Of a stretch of 64,000 bases of DNA, positions 18,531 through 27,423 are shown in pieces (the first letter of the stretch is position 1; each line of letters opens with the position of its first letter). Position numbers and translations under genes: made by a program. This DNA is from Altererythrobacter lutimaris. Its GTDB lineage: Bacteria; Pseudomonadota; Alphaproteobacteria; Sphingomonadales; Sphingomonadaceae. The notes beneath the pieces were generated by a model. That model did no database searches. It saw only the letters and a program-made list of their open reading frames with translations, and was not told where the DNA came from. The stretch is from assembly GCF_013371495.1 (NCBI RefSeq), contig NZ_JABWTA010000001.1, positions 2,516,693 to 2,580,692 of the forward strand, in the 5' to 3' direction.

Positions 18531-19177
18531 TGCGCTTGCGCGTCGATCAGGATTTCCTGATACGCGCGCGGCAAAGACATTTGTGCTGAGCCTCGGGAGG
18601 TCGCGAGGCGTTCAAGATAGTCGCCTTGCGGCAGTTCCAGCGCCCCTAACCGCGCCAGATGATCCGTCATAAACTGGCAATCGAGCAGCTGGAACCCGGC
18701 ATAGCGCATCAATGCGACGAGCCAGCACAAGGCGACTTTGCTCGCGTCCGCTTCGCGGCTGAACATGCTTTCCCCGCAAAATACGCGGTCAAAGCTGACG
18801 CCATAGAGACCGCCGACCAGCTCACCTTCGCGCCAGCATTCGATGGAATGCGCGTGGCCTGCTTCGTGCAATTGACGATAGCTCGCCTGGATACGCATGC
18901 TGATCCAGCTTTCCGGATGACCCGGGCGCGGAGCAGCGCAGGCCGCGATCACTTCATCAAAGGCTTTGTCTATGGTGACGGAAAAGCGTTCTTGCCGCAA
19001 AGCCTTGCGCAGGCTCTTGGAAATTCGCAGTCCGTCCAAAGGAATGATGGCACGCTCGCGCGGTTCGACCCAAAATAGCTCGGGATCATCGCGCCTGTCA
19101 GCCATGGGAAATATGCCGCTGCGATAAGCAAGCAGCAGCATTTCTACCGGAATTGGCTCAGGCAACGGCGCGTGCAT
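18479..19177 (-). CDS. aat: Leucyl/phenylalanyl-tRNA--protein transferase
   Basis: Adds Leu or Phe from tRNA to proteins with N-terminal Lys or Arg, marking them for ClpS/ClpAP (N-degron pathway). Clear motifs: LLAYRSGIFPMADRRDDPELFWVEPRERAIIP split over the N terminus, SWISMRIQASYRQLHEAGHAHSIECW, and GGLYGVSFDRVFCGESMFS. It is 232 residues, the usual length. The order NDUFA12 - DUF2155 - aat (convergent) is common in alphaproteobacteria. Confidence 0.95.
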   Translation of the reverse strand: MHAPLPEPIPVEMLLLAYRSGIFPMADRRDDPELFWVEPRERAIIPLDGLRISKSLRKALRQERFSVTIDKAFDEVIAACAAPRPGHPESWISMRIQASYRQLHEAGHAHSIECWREGELVGGLYGVSFDRVFCGESMFSREADASKVALCWLVALMRYAGFQLLDCQFMTDHLARLGALELPQGDYLERLATSRGSAQMSLPRAYQEILIDAQAHHSSPGKFIAQSLTQTS

Positions 19178-19278
19178 AGCGTAAGCTTTAGCAGAGAGCG
19201 TCAGAATTCCATTGCATGAATTCGCAACTCACCGGTTGCGCTGCGTCGCGCTTCGCATTAGAGGGCGGCCCTTGCTGC

Positions 19279-19354
19279 AGGGGTGTAGCTCAGTTGGTAG
19301 AGCATCGGTCTCCAAAACCGAGGGCCACGGGTTCGAATCCTGTCACCCCTGCCA
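19279..19354 (+). tRNA. trnW: tRNA-Trp (CCA anticodon)
   Basis: A 76-base cloverleaf: acceptor stem AGGGGTG / CACCCCT, D arm with AGCTCAGTTGGTAGAGC, anticodon stem TCGGT / ACCGA with loop CTCCAAA (anticodon CCA at 19312-19314), T arm with GGGTTCGAATCC, discriminator G and encoded CCA end. In many bacteria tRNA-Trp lies just before secE-nusG; here 5.5 kb of other genes lies between. Confidence 0.97.
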
Positions 19355-19407
19355 TTTTCCTGACAACGACGTTTAGACTTATTGCGCCAACGATCGAGGC
19401 TGTCCGG

Positions 19408-21420
19408 TTATGCGTTTACTGCATGTGGCGGCAAGTCGCGCGGCTGTGCGGCTCGCAATCGATGCAGTTCCTCATCTGCCATGGGCTCGCCGGTATAATA
19501 GCCCTGGATTAGCTCCACTCCGGAGCGCTTGGCGATTAGCAGGTCAATCTCGTCTTCGACGCCTTCGATGAGACAGCAGAGCCCCAAGACTCGCGACATC
19601 CCTACCAGTGAATTGAGGATCTGGCTGGTTAGGGGATCGCTTGGATTGTCCAGGAACGAGCGATCAATCTTCAGCTTCTGGATCGGCAATGCGCGCAGAT
19701 AGGAGAAGTTTGAGTATCCTGTGCCGAAATCATCAAGCGCGATAGTAAAGCCGTGCGCCGTCAGTTTGCGCAGATTGGCGTTCGCTTTGTCGAAATCGGC
19801 CATCATGGCGGTCTCAGTCACTTCAAATTCGACCAATGATGGGTCGGTCGCATAGTCGTCAGCCAGCTTGATGATCTGCGATATTGTCGGGTCTGACATC
19901 AAGTCAAAGCTCGAAAGGTTGATGGAGACAGGCAGGGGATCGGCCCAATCGCGAAGAGCGGCAAATGCCTTTTGCGCGACTGTTAGCGTAATGCCTGTAA
20001 TGAGCCCGCTTTCTTCGGCTATCCTAATGAACCGGCGCGGTTCTACATTCCCGATCGACGGGCTTTCCCATCGCGCGAGCGCTTCTGCGCGAACAATCTG
20101 GTTCTTTGCGAGATCGAACTGCGGTTGGAACACAAGGGTGATCTCGTCCGCTAGGCTCGCATTGCGCAATGCCCGCTCCACTTCATGCTGCGCTTCTGCT
20201 TGCAAAGCATGATCGTCATTGAAGATGACAACACGGTTCTTGCCTTGCTTCTTTGCGACCATCAATGCGTAGTCAGCTTGGCTGATTTGCGCACGGCTGC
20301 TGATGCCTGGTTCGAGCTCCTTGCACCCGATCGAAGCGGAAATCTGCACATGCCGACCATCGATGGCATAAGGCTTTGAGATGGCCATTAGCCACTCTTC
20401 GCAGCGGGCTCTGATCGCATCTTCGTATTGCGAGCTGGTAAGCAACACGTTGAATTCATCACCGCCCATTCGGCTCACATGTGTTCCCTGACCGGTGCAA
20501 AGTTTGAGTCGCTGCGAGACTTCCTGCAGCAGTGCGTCGCCGGTCATGTGGCCGTGGATGTCGTTCACCGCCTTGAAGCCATCGAGATCGATGAGAATCA
20601 GCCAGCCGCGCTCAGCACCTTCATCGGTGTCCTGCGAAGCGCCCACGCGCGTCAAGGTGTTGCGCAGGGCGCCGAAGAATGCGCGGCGATTTGGCAGTTT
20701 TGTCAGGCTGTCAGATAGCGATTTCTCGCGTAGCTCCTGCCCGATAACCTTGGCTTCTTCGAGCTGACCCTGTGCGGCCAGTTTGGCCTTGGCGATATCC
20801 ATGATCGATTTGCGAAGGAGGTATGCGATGGAAAGCGATGCCAGCGCCGCAGCAAAAGTCAGGAAGGCATAGACAAGATCGGTGCTCGCATCTGCGCGCG
20901 GCAGGAAATACAGCATCGCGAGAAGAGCGAGGCCAATGGACAAAAGCGATTGGCGAAGGTTTGAACTTGCCAGACCGAATACCATCACCATCATGACGAA
21001 ATAGGTGAGTTTTTCCGGCTGAAAATTGATAGTAAGCGCGGCCATCACATTGAAGACAACACTGATATTCATGACCATGAAGATGGCGGCTGAATGGTCG
21101 GGGTGAGCGCGCTTGCGCAGCCGTAAGAATCCGTAAGTCCCAATCAGTCCCGCGATGAACGAAAGGCTGCCCATCTGGATGCGCTCAAGCCCTGTGAAAT
21201 ACAGCAAATGGGTCGGGAACATCGCGAAGTAATACAGCGCGAACGCCGCGAAATACCCCCGTAGGATCGGACGATAAATCTCATGCAGGATCGACTCAGC
21301 TTTCTTGTGAGCTGTCGATTGTGATCGAAACACCTGTTGCCCCTTCGCGATAACGCGAAACCTGTTTAGTTTGAGCGCGTTAAAACCTGTTAAACGCGGC
21401 GTTACCGCAGCGTTTACCAT
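19408..21420 (-). CDS. Membrane GGDEF/EAL cyclic-di-GMP protein
   Basis: Protein of about 670 residues with five or six membrane helices (about residues 50-205), then GGDEF and EAL domains. The diguanylate cyclase motif GGDEF is intact (SRMGGDEFNVLL), but no RxxD inhibitory site precedes it. The phosphodiesterase domain has AEALARW, the DDFGTGYSNFSYL loop and the late IEGVEDE, so both activities are possible. Such proteins make or break cyclic di-GMP to control surface growth and motility. The start MVNAAV (21420) follows GGTGGGCGGG; an ATG at 21450 is also in frame. Confidence 0.9.
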   Translation of the reverse strand: MVNAAVTPRLTGFNALKLNRFRVIAKGQQVFRSQSTAHKKAESILHEIYRPILRGYFAAFALYYFAMFPTHLLYFTGLERIQMGSLSFIAGLIGTYGFLRLRKRAHPDHSAAIFMVMNISVVFNVMAALTINFQPEKLTYFVMMVMVFGLASSNLRQSLLSIGLALLAMLYFLPRADASTDLVYAFLTFAAALASLSIAYLLRKSIMDIAKAKLAAQGQLEEAKVIGQELREKSLSDSLTKLPNRRAFFGALRNTLTRVGASQDTDEGAERGWLILIDLDGFKAVNDIHGHMTGDALLQEVSQRLKLCTGQGTHVSRMGGDEFNVLLTSSQYEDAIRARCEEWLMAISKPYAIDGRHVQISASIGCKELEPGISSRAQISQADYALMVAKKQGKNRVVIFNDDHALQAEAQHEVERALRNASLADEITLVFQPQFDLAKNQIVRAEALARWESPSIGNVEPRRFIRIAEESGLITGITLTVAQKAFAALRDWADPLPVSINLSSFDLMSDPTISQIIKLADDYATDPSLVEFEVTETAMMADFDKANANLRKLTAHGFTIALDDFGTGYSNFSYLRALPIQKLKIDRSFLDNPSDPLTSQILNSLVGMSRVLGLCCLIEGVEDEIDLLIAKRSGVELIQGYYTGEPMADEELHRLRAAQPRDLPPHAVNA

Positions 21421-21517
21421 GTCATCACCCGCCCACCTTGCGTGGAGCATGAGCTGAGAGCGAAAAGTGTTTGTTTTGCACTCGATCGGTTAACCTTGAT
21501 TGCTTACAGGCACGGTC

Positions 21518-22705
21518 ATGAAGGAAGACAACGTTGTAGTGCCAATGCGCAAGCCAAGCATGATTTCGCACATCCGCGATGCCAGTTGGCTCGATAAAGA
21601 ACGGGTCCGGGCTTACGCAGTCATATATTTCCTCGGCTCGCTCGGCATGATCGCGAACACTTATGTGAAAGCGATGGGCGGCGTGGGCAGTGACTTCCTC
21701 GCCTTCTGGGGCGCTGCAAAGATTACGCTGACGGAAGGGGCCGCGGCAACTTACGATATTGCGCTCCAGAAAGCGGTGCAGGCCTCGACCGGTTTTGATG
21801 AAGTCTTCGCATTCGTGAACCCGCCTCCATTCCTGTTTGCAGTTACACCGTTCGGCGCGCTTCCCTATCCGATCGCGTGGATCGCTTGGGTGGTAACGAC
21901 CTTTGCGATCTGGTTTGCGATCAGCTGGAAAGTCTATCCGCGCTTCTGGCCTCTCATACTTGCCTATCCAGGCGCGATGATTGCCGCGAGCCACGCGCAG
22001 AATGGATTGCTTACAGGTGCGTTGTTGGTCGGCGGTGTAGCCTTCGCAAGCAAGCGTCCGATAATCGGCGGAGCGATGATAGGCGCGCTGGTGATCAAGC
22101 CGCATCTGGCGGTCCTCTTGCCGTTCTGGCTAGCAGCAGGCGGCAAGTGGAAAGCCTTCATTGCGGCGGGTATCTCTGCAATTGGCTTGCTCGCGTTTTC
22201 ATGGGCTGTTTTCGGCACCGAGACGATGCTAGCCTACACGACCAGCTGGGAGAAAAGCGCAATCCTGATGGCGCAGGATGACGACGACTTCTTCCTGCGC
22301 ATGGCAACACTTTACAGCCAGCTGCGTATCTGGGGCGGCCATGAAATTGCGCTCGGCGTCAATATCCTGACAGCGCTCGGTATGATCGTTCTCGTGTGGC
22401 TCAGCTGGAAGCGTTTCGGCGGCGATATGGCGGCATCCGGCGCGCTAGCATTGGCGGCGACACCGCTCGCATCGCCTTACCTGTTCAATTACGATCTTGC
22501 CTTCCTCATTCTGCCAACCCTGTGGCTGGTTGCAGAAGCGCGCGATCGGGAAGGCGGCTTCCGTCCGTGGGACAAGCTCATCCTGCTGGTTCTCTGGCTA
22601 TCGCCGTTTGCAACGCGGGCGATCGCGCTCCCGCTCCATGTAAACCTTATGCCGCTTGCGAGCGCTGCGATGGTCTGGTTGATCTGGCAGCGCGGCAAGG
22701 CCTGA
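21518..22705 (+). CDS. GT87-like (DUF2029) membrane glycosyltransferase
   Basis: Polytopic membrane protein of 395 residues. The N-terminal SDFLAFWGAAKI and the loop FAFVNPPPFLFAVTPFG are typical of DUF2029 / GT87 mannosyltransferase-like proteins that use lipid-linked sugars; GALVIKPHLAVLLPFWL also fits. About ten hydrophobic helices follow. Acceptor and sugar are unknown. The ATG at 21518 is preferred over the TTG at 21500. Confidence 0.75.
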   Translation: MKEDNVVVPMRKPSMISHIRDASWLDKERVRAYAVIYFLGSLGMIANTYVKAMGGVGSDFLAFWGAAKITLTEGAAATYDIALQKAVQASTGFDEVFAFVNPPPFLFAVTPFGALPYPIAWIAWVVTTFAIWFAISWKVYPRFWPLILAYPGAMIAASHAQNGLLTGALLVGGVAFASKRPIIGGAMIGALVIKPHLAVLLPFWLAAGGKWKAFIAAGISAIGLLAFSWAVFGTETMLAYTTSWEKSAILMAQDDDDFFLRMATLYSQLRIWGGHEIALGVNILTALGMIVLVWLSWKRFGGDMAASGALALAATPLASPYLFNYDLAFLILPTLWLVAEARDREGGFRPWDKLILLVLWLSPFATRAIALPLHVNLMPLASAAMVWLIWQRGKA

Positions 22706-22820
22706 CTACCATTCAGAAAAATCATCTCCAATATTAACAATGGTAGAACGCTGAATTCAGCTTCGCGCGACCCTTGGCGTGCCAATCCTGCTCTAACGAC
22801 TACCGCGATGGAGCAGTATA

Positions 22821-22970
22821 ATGTGTGTGCATTCCTACCGTTCAAGCCAGCCTGACCATTGGGTTCAGCCGCGTCCGCATCGTGACGCGTCGCTGCGCCG
22901 TCAGGCTTATGGCAAAGTGCGCCCGATGCACGAGCCAAGCTGGTTCGAGCGGTTGTTGGGCAGGGCGTGA
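22821..22970 (+). CDS. Small protein, 49 residues, unknown
   Basis: A short ORF beginning MCVHSYRSSQPDHWVQPRP and ending EPSWFERLLGRA. It has a GGAG ribosome site seven bases before the ATG, sits alone in the 295-base gap between the GT87-like gene and the AGCS gene, and is rich in Arg, His and aromatic residues with no hydrophobic segment. I do not recognise a family with certainty. The overlapping longer frame (22825-23037) runs into the AGCS gene and lacks such a ribosome site. No other gene is seen in this gap. Confidence 0.5.
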   Translation: MCVHSYRSSQPDHWVQPRPHRDASLRRQAYGKVRPMHEPSWFERLLGRA

Positions 22971-23000
22971 GCGGTTCAGCCACTCACGCCTCGTGACCCA

Positions 23001-24548
23001 TCAATACTCGTTCGGCTCTTCCGGTGTGTCGACCTGATGATCTGGCCCGGCATCCTTCTCGCCCCGCGCCAATTTGAACACCACACCTGAAAGCAGCGCA
23101 AGCGCCAGCAGGTTGGGCAGAGCCATCGCCGCATTGGAGATGTCACCAAGTCGCCAGACCAATTGCGATGGTTGGGTTGCGCCAACAAAGATCGCCACGC
23201 ACCAGATGACCCGCCAGATAATGTGGAGGATCTTTTCCCCGCCGCGGGTCGAACCCGGCACACGGTCGTAGATGAAGGTGATGGCGCGCTCACCATAATA
23301 ACTCCACGTGAGTAGGGTGGTGAACACGAACAGGATCAGGGCAACGCTCACCACGAGGGTGCCTAGCGGGACACCCGCAATCAACGTCGGAAACGCTGCA
23401 CTGTAGGCAGCGATTGTGGTTGCAACGCCAGCGGTTTCAACCGTGCTGAGGTCGGACTGCCAGACATGTTCGACAGCTTGTCCGCCTCCGGTGAAATCAC
23501 CCTGCACGGTCAGGATGACCAATGCCGTCATGGTGCAGATCACGATGGTATCGATGAACGTACCGAGCATTGCCATGCGGCCCTGCTGCTCGGGATCATT
23601 GGTCTGAGCTACCGCGTGAGCAATCGGGGTTGAGCCTTGACCGGCCTCGTTCGAGAACAGCCCGCGCGCAACACCGGCTCGGATCGCGATGATGATTGCT
23701 GCGCCGACAAAGCCACCCTCGGCTGCCTGATTGTTGAACGCGCCTGCAAAGATGCGGGAGAAAGTCTCTGGAAGGTCGCCGAAGTTTAGAATCAACGCGA
23801 TGATCGCCATAACGATATATGCGCTCGCCATGATCGGAACGACCTTTTCCGCCACATTGCCGATCGATTTGATCCCTCCGATAATCACGATGAATACCGC
23901 AATCGCAACAATCAGACCGCCGACCCAGCGCTCGATTCCGAACAGTTCATTGAGGCCGGTGGCGACCTCGTTTGCCTGGATCGAGTTCCCAGTTACTAGG
24001 GCAGAGAACAGCGTTCCGATACAGAAAATTATAGCGAGCCAGGTGTATTTCGGTCCCAGTCCCATCATGATGTAGCTCATCGGGCCGCCACGCTTCACAC
24101 CGTCGCTGGTAGTTTCGCGGTAGCGGATAGCGAGCGATCCTTCGGCAAAGGCCAAAGCCATGCCGATCAGTGCTGTGACCCACATCCAGAACACAGCACC
24201 CGGACCACCCCACGCGATTGCAAAGGCGACACCAGCTAAATTACCGGTTCCCACTTGACCCGAAAGCGCGGTTGAAAGTGCAGCGAAGGGGGAAATTTCG
24301 CCTGAGCCTGAACCCTTGCGTCCCGCAAACAATCCTTTGACCGCGGAGCCAAATCTGACGATCGGATAGAACCGCAATCCGATCATCATCCATAAGCCGA
24401 TCCCTAAAAGGATAATCGTCATCGGCGGGACAGGTATGCCAGCGATTTCGAGAACTTGCTCGCCCCGCCATTCGCCGCCCCAAATGAAATCCGAAACGTT
24501 TACGACCTCGTCAACAATAGTGGTCGTACCTGCTTCTGTTACAGCCAT
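23001..24548 (-). CDS. Alanine/glycine:cation symporter (AGCS family)
   Basis: Sodium-coupled amino-acid carrier of 515 residues with about eleven membrane helices. The family signature is visible in LSGQVGTGNLAGVAFAIAWGGPGA (split by helices), in the GGPMSYI loop and above all in GVARGLFSNEAGQGSTPIAH. These carriers import alanine or glycine with Na+. The gene stands alone, on the minus strand, divergent from secE. Confidence 0.92.
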   Translation of the reverse strand: MAVTEAGTTTIVDEVVNVSDFIWGGEWRGEQVLEIAGIPVPPMTIILLGIGLWMMIGLRFYPIVRFGSAVKGLFAGRKGSGSGEISPFAALSTALSGQVGTGNLAGVAFAIAWGGPGAVFWMWVTALIGMALAFAEGSLAIRYRETTSDGVKRGGPMSYIMMGLGPKYTWLAIIFCIGTLFSALVTGNSIQANEVATGLNELFGIERWVGGLIVAIAVFIVIIGGIKSIGNVAEKVVPIMASAYIVMAIIALILNFGDLPETFSRIFAGAFNNQAAEGGFVGAAIIIAIRAGVARGLFSNEAGQGSTPIAHAVAQTNDPEQQGRMAMLGTFIDTIVICTMTALVILTVQGDFTGGGQAVEHVWQSDLSTVETAGVATTIAAYSAAFPTLIAGVPLGTLVVSVALILFVFTTLLTWSYYGERAITFIYDRVPGSTRGGEKILHIIWRVIWCVAIFVGATQPSQLVWRLGDISNAAMALPNLLALALLSGVVFKLARGEKDAGPDHQVDTPEEPNEY

Positions 24549-24666
24549 ACCGGCTATCCCCTTTGCGTACCCGTCAATTCCCCCAGGCCAGACCCGACCT
24601 GTGCGTTAAGCGACGCACGCTAGTGGGCGCGGTGCGCGTGCACAAGCCGAAACCCGGTTTCTCCCA

Positions 24667-24695
24667 CTTGCTTTTGCCGTGCTGTGATCCTAGAT
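24667..24695 (+). promoter_or_regulatory. Candidate promoter of secE-nusG
   Basis: CTTGCT and CTAGAT are separated by 17 bases. Nearly the same pair (CTTGCA, 16 bases, CTAGAC) precedes rplK. A 7-bp hairpin CCCGAAC / GTTCGGG with loop ACTT (24736-24753) lies in the presumed leader before secE. Confidence 0.5.
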
Positions 24696-24827
24696 GCCTA
24701 GCCGTCTTCCGACATTGGAATCACGTAGAGCCCCTCCCGAACACTTGTTCGGGGCGGCGAGAAGCCCTACCTGAAACACAAGGTTGCTGAAGGCACGACA
24801 CTTTATCGAGGACGGTAGGCTCGCATC

Positions 24828-25037
24828 ATGGCCGAAGAGAAAAAGCGCAAGACATCGCCGGCGGAATTCGTCAATCAGGTCCGCACGGAAACCAGCAAGG
24901 TTGTGTGGCCGACGCGCGAAGAAACCGTGCGCACTGCGATTTTCGTGTTCATCATGATGATCATCCTCTCGTTGTTCTTCCTTGGTGTCGATACCGTATT
25001 CAATGGGATCGTTCGCTGGCTGCTGACGCTGGCGTAA
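24828..25037 (+). CDS. secE: Preprotein translocase subunit SecE
   Basis: Small subunit of the SecYEG channel, 69 residues. Short charged N terminus, the conserved FVNQVRTETSKVVWPTREETVRTA, and one membrane helix (about residues 42-66). It is the single-helix form usual in alphaproteobacteria. nusG follows after 40 bases. Confidence 0.96.
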   Translation: MAEEKKRKTSPAEFVNQVRTETSKVVWPTREETVRTAIFVFIMMIILSLFFLGVDTVFNGIVRWLLTLA

Positions 25038-25077
25038 TCGGGCTCACACAGACTTTCAGGGACTAAAGGATACCCAC

Positions 25078-25614
25078 ATGGCTCGCTGGTATATCATCCA
25101 CGCCTATTCCGGTTTTGAGAACAAGGTTCGCGATCAGATCATTTCTGAAGCGGAGCGCCTTGGCCTGTCTGATGGGGTCGAGGCCGTGGAAGTCCCGACT
25201 GAAACCGTAACGGAAGTAAAGCGCGGCAAGAAGGTTCAGGTCGAGCGCAAGTTCATGCCGGGCTATGTCCTCGCAAAGCTGAAGATGACCGACGACGTCT
25301 ATCACTTGGTCAAAAACACTCCGAAAGTGACGGGCTTCCTTGGCTCAGGCAACAAACCGCAACCGATCAGCGAAAAAGAAGCTGCGCGTTACTTCGGGGG
25401 TGTCGAAGAAGCGAAGGCTGCGCCCAAGCAACAGATCAGCGTCGACTATGAAATCGGCGATCAGGTCAAAGTGCTCGACGGCCCGTTTGCAAGCTTCAAC
25501 GGCGTTGTCGAAGAACTCGATTTCGACAAGCAGAAGGTCAAGGTCTCAGTCTCGATCTTTGGCCGCGCAACGCCGGTCGAGCTCGACTTCGAACAGGTCG
25601 AACTGGTCAAGTAA
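25078..25614 (+). CDS. nusG: Transcription termination/antitermination protein NusG
   Basis: A 178-residue RNA-polymerase factor. The NGN domain starts [17 protein letters not shown] and includes [16 protein letters not shown]; the C-terminal KOW domain is seen in [21 protein letters not shown]. Ribosome site GGGACTAAAGGA precedes the ATG. rplK, usually next, is here 4.9 kb downstream. Confidence 0.97.
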   Translation: MARWYIIHAYSGFENKVRDQIISEAERLGLSDGVEAVEVPTETVTEVKRGKKVQVERKFMPGYVLAKLKMTDDVYHLVKNTPKVTGFLGSGNKPQPISEKEAARYFGGVEEAKAAPKQQISVDYEIGDQVKVLDGPFASFNGVVEELDFDKQKVKVSVSIFGRATPVELDFEQVELVK

Positions 25615-25746
25615 GCAATTTAGGCTCCATTCATCTTTTAGCCATCCGATACGACTTAGCGCTAACCCTTTAGATTAAAGAGCGTTTTATGGTGCGCGCT
25701 TCAGACCCACATTAAACCGTCCGGCAACTGCAAGATCGGGGGGATC

Positions 25747-26850
25747 ATGCTCAGATTCATTACAGGCCTCATCACAACACTGTGCGCGTTCGTGTCGCTG
25801 AGCGTGACGACGGCTCATGCAGCTGATGCAAAACAGCAAGATCGGATCATTGCTGAATACAGCGAGGCGGTTGTGCTGTTTGCGACCATGGATCACGTGA
25901 GCGGATGGTGGAAAGGCTTCGTCGAGCCGGCCTATCGTGAAGACTGGGAGAAGCGCTTCGGATGGTCAGAAGAGGACCAGCAATGGGCTGATCGGTATGC
26001 CGAGTACCGCCACCGTACCTATTCCGACCCGTCTCAAGATGTCGATATCGCAACCTCACCGCAAGGGATCTTCCCCGGTAGTACAGCCAGCGCCAAAAGC
26101 ACTGACCCGCTCGCCACTTTCATGGTCAGCCAAACGGGTGCAGAGCAAGCACTTGCAGGCCTTGAAGGAATGGCAAGTAAACAGGATGCTGCAATGTTGC
26201 GCGGTTTTTACCGTCATTTTGAGTCTAAATGGCAGCAGATCCTGAGCGAGACCGAAGTTCTTGCTAAGCATCCCGAAGCGCTGCAAGCGGACATGTCAGG
26301 GCCAGAAGTTGGTCAGTTTCTCGATCGTGTCGAGACATTCTACAATGTTGAAAACACTGGTTCTTTCCGGGTTTTCTTTACTCGCTTCCCGTCTCGCACA
26401 CGAACAAGGGCTGAACTTGTCGCAGGAGGGAATCTGATCCTCCATACGCCGCTTGAATGGGCTTATGAGGACGGCGATTGGGCTTCAATTGTCGCCCATG
26501 AGATCGTTCACCACATCTCGTCGCAGCAAGCCGATTCAGCCAAGCGTGCGATGAGCGACCGGTTTCTGGCAATTTGTCCTCTCGAGCGCCGCTCGCGCCG
26601 GTTGTGGGTTCTTGAAGAGCCTTTGGCCGTCGCCATTGGACAAGCCGCATTCTCACAATTCGTGAAAGGCGAGCGGCTCGATCCCGGCGACAATTGGTAC
26701 GGCAATCCGTGGATCGACATCACAGCGCGCACGTTGGCAAGTAGTGTCGTAGAAGCTCTGGACCAGGGCGTAGCGCTGGAAAAGACGCGGATCGTCGAGG
26801 AAGCCGCGGATAGATGCTCGACGCTGTCTTTCATTGCCGAGAATATGTAA
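25747..26850 (+). CDS. Putative secreted zinc metallopeptidase
   Basis: A 367-residue protein with a signal peptide (cleavage likely after TTAHA, residue 25). The zinc motif HEIVH at 251-255 in SIVAHEIVHHISS, with a Glu near 290 in VLEEPLAVAIGQ as possible third ligand, suggests a gluzincin-type metallopeptidase. I do not recognise the rest, including the N-terminal half with WWKGFVEPAYREDWEKRFGW and a Ser/Thr/Pro-poor helical part. It may act in the periplasm. It lies between nusG and repeat copy A, without a clear operon partner. Confidence 0.55.
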   Translation: MLRFITGLITTLCAFVSLSVTTAHAADAKQQDRIIAEYSEAVVLFATMDHVSGWWKGFVEPAYREDWEKRFGWSEEDQQWADRYAEYRHRTYSDPSQDVDIATSPQGIFPGSTASAKSTDPLATFMVSQTGAEQALAGLEGMASKQDAAMLRGFYRHFESKWQQILSETEVLAKHPEALQADMSGPEVGQFLDRVETFYNVENTGSFRVFFTRFPSRTRTRAELVAGGNLILHTPLEWAYEDGDWASIVAHEIVHHISSQQADSAKRAMSDRFLAICPLERRSRRLWVLEEPLAVAIGQAAFSQFVKGERLDPGDNWYGNPWIDITARTLASSVVEALDQGVALEKTRIVEEAADRCSTLSFIAENM

Positions 26851-26877
26851 GCAGGTTGTTGAACGCAGAAGCGCCGC

Positions 26878-27150
26878 ATTTCCTACATTGGCATCGCCAG
26901 TTACATCGGCGAGCGCTGCTGGGCGGCTGATATCCGTTCATGAAGTTTTGAAAAAGCAGGAAAAGTGTCAACTTTGTTGGAAAGGCCGAAAATGGCAGAT
27001 TTCTGAGGTGTTGAGGCGGATTTGGCCCGGTTGACAGGTGTCAATTGTGTCAAGTCTGTTGGAAGGGTGGAGGGCGCGGGTGGTCCTGCCTCACCTGCAA
27101 CCCCAAAACCCTTGCATTTCCGCAGGGAATCGCTAGCCGGCCCGCTTCTC
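26878..27150 (+). repeat. Direct repeat copy A (~270 bp)
   Basis: Imperfect copy of the sequence at 30155-30425. Shared blocks in order: ATTTCCTACATTGGC, GGAAAAGTGTCAACTTTGTT, GGCAGA-TTCTG, GTTGACAGGTGTCAA, ACCCCAAAAC, CTTGCATTTCCG and AATCGCTAG ending at CGCTTCTC. It starts 27 bases after the peptidase gene and ends at a permease remnant. It also holds GGAAGGGTGGAGGG, the core of the palindromes near 39.7 and 41 kb, and a promoter-like pair CTTGCA-N16-CTAGCC (27111-27138). Confidence 0.8.
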
Positions 27151-27381
27151 GCAGAATTCTATCTTAACCGGCGCAAGCGATTTGACGCTGAAGCGCTTGC
27201 CAATGCGCCAGTCATCAACCCGCTTGCCTTTATCGCCTATGCGATCGGGGTTATCGCAGCGCTCAACGCTCCTGACACGGTTGCGAGTTTGCTGGTCGGC
27301 CTGATCGCTTCAGTTATCGCCTACTGGCTTTTGAGTTTGGCTTTCGGTTCGAAGCGCGAACTGCATTCGGCAACGCAGTAA
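27142..27381 (+). pseudogene. C-terminal remnant of an NCS1-type permease (probable)
   Basis: The frame reads LLAEFYLNRRKRFDAEAL, then PVINPLAFIAYAIGVIAAL and two membrane segments ending at SLAFGSKRELHSATQ. This resembles the last part of nucleobase:cation symporter (NCS1) permeases, which have an ADYFL-R-R-YD loop before two final helices. About 80 residues remain of the 450-500 expected. There is no ATG in frame; only a TTG at 27022 and a GTG at 27067 inside the repeat could start it. It begins where repeat copy A ends. A small intact membrane protein is the alternative. Confidence 0.5.
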
Positions 27382-27423
27382 GCTCTCTCACAGGGCTCAA
27401 TAGCAATACCATAGGATATACGC

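Noticed and set aside
22825-23037. 70-codon frame in the gap after the GT87-like gene
   Set aside because: Runs into the AGCS gene and has no ribosome site; the 49-residue frame at 22821 is better supported.
27022-27381. Full-length gene starting at TTG 27022
   Set aside because: The first 40 codons fall in repeat copy A, including its promoter-like element, and give no sensible protein. Only the last part resembles a permease.
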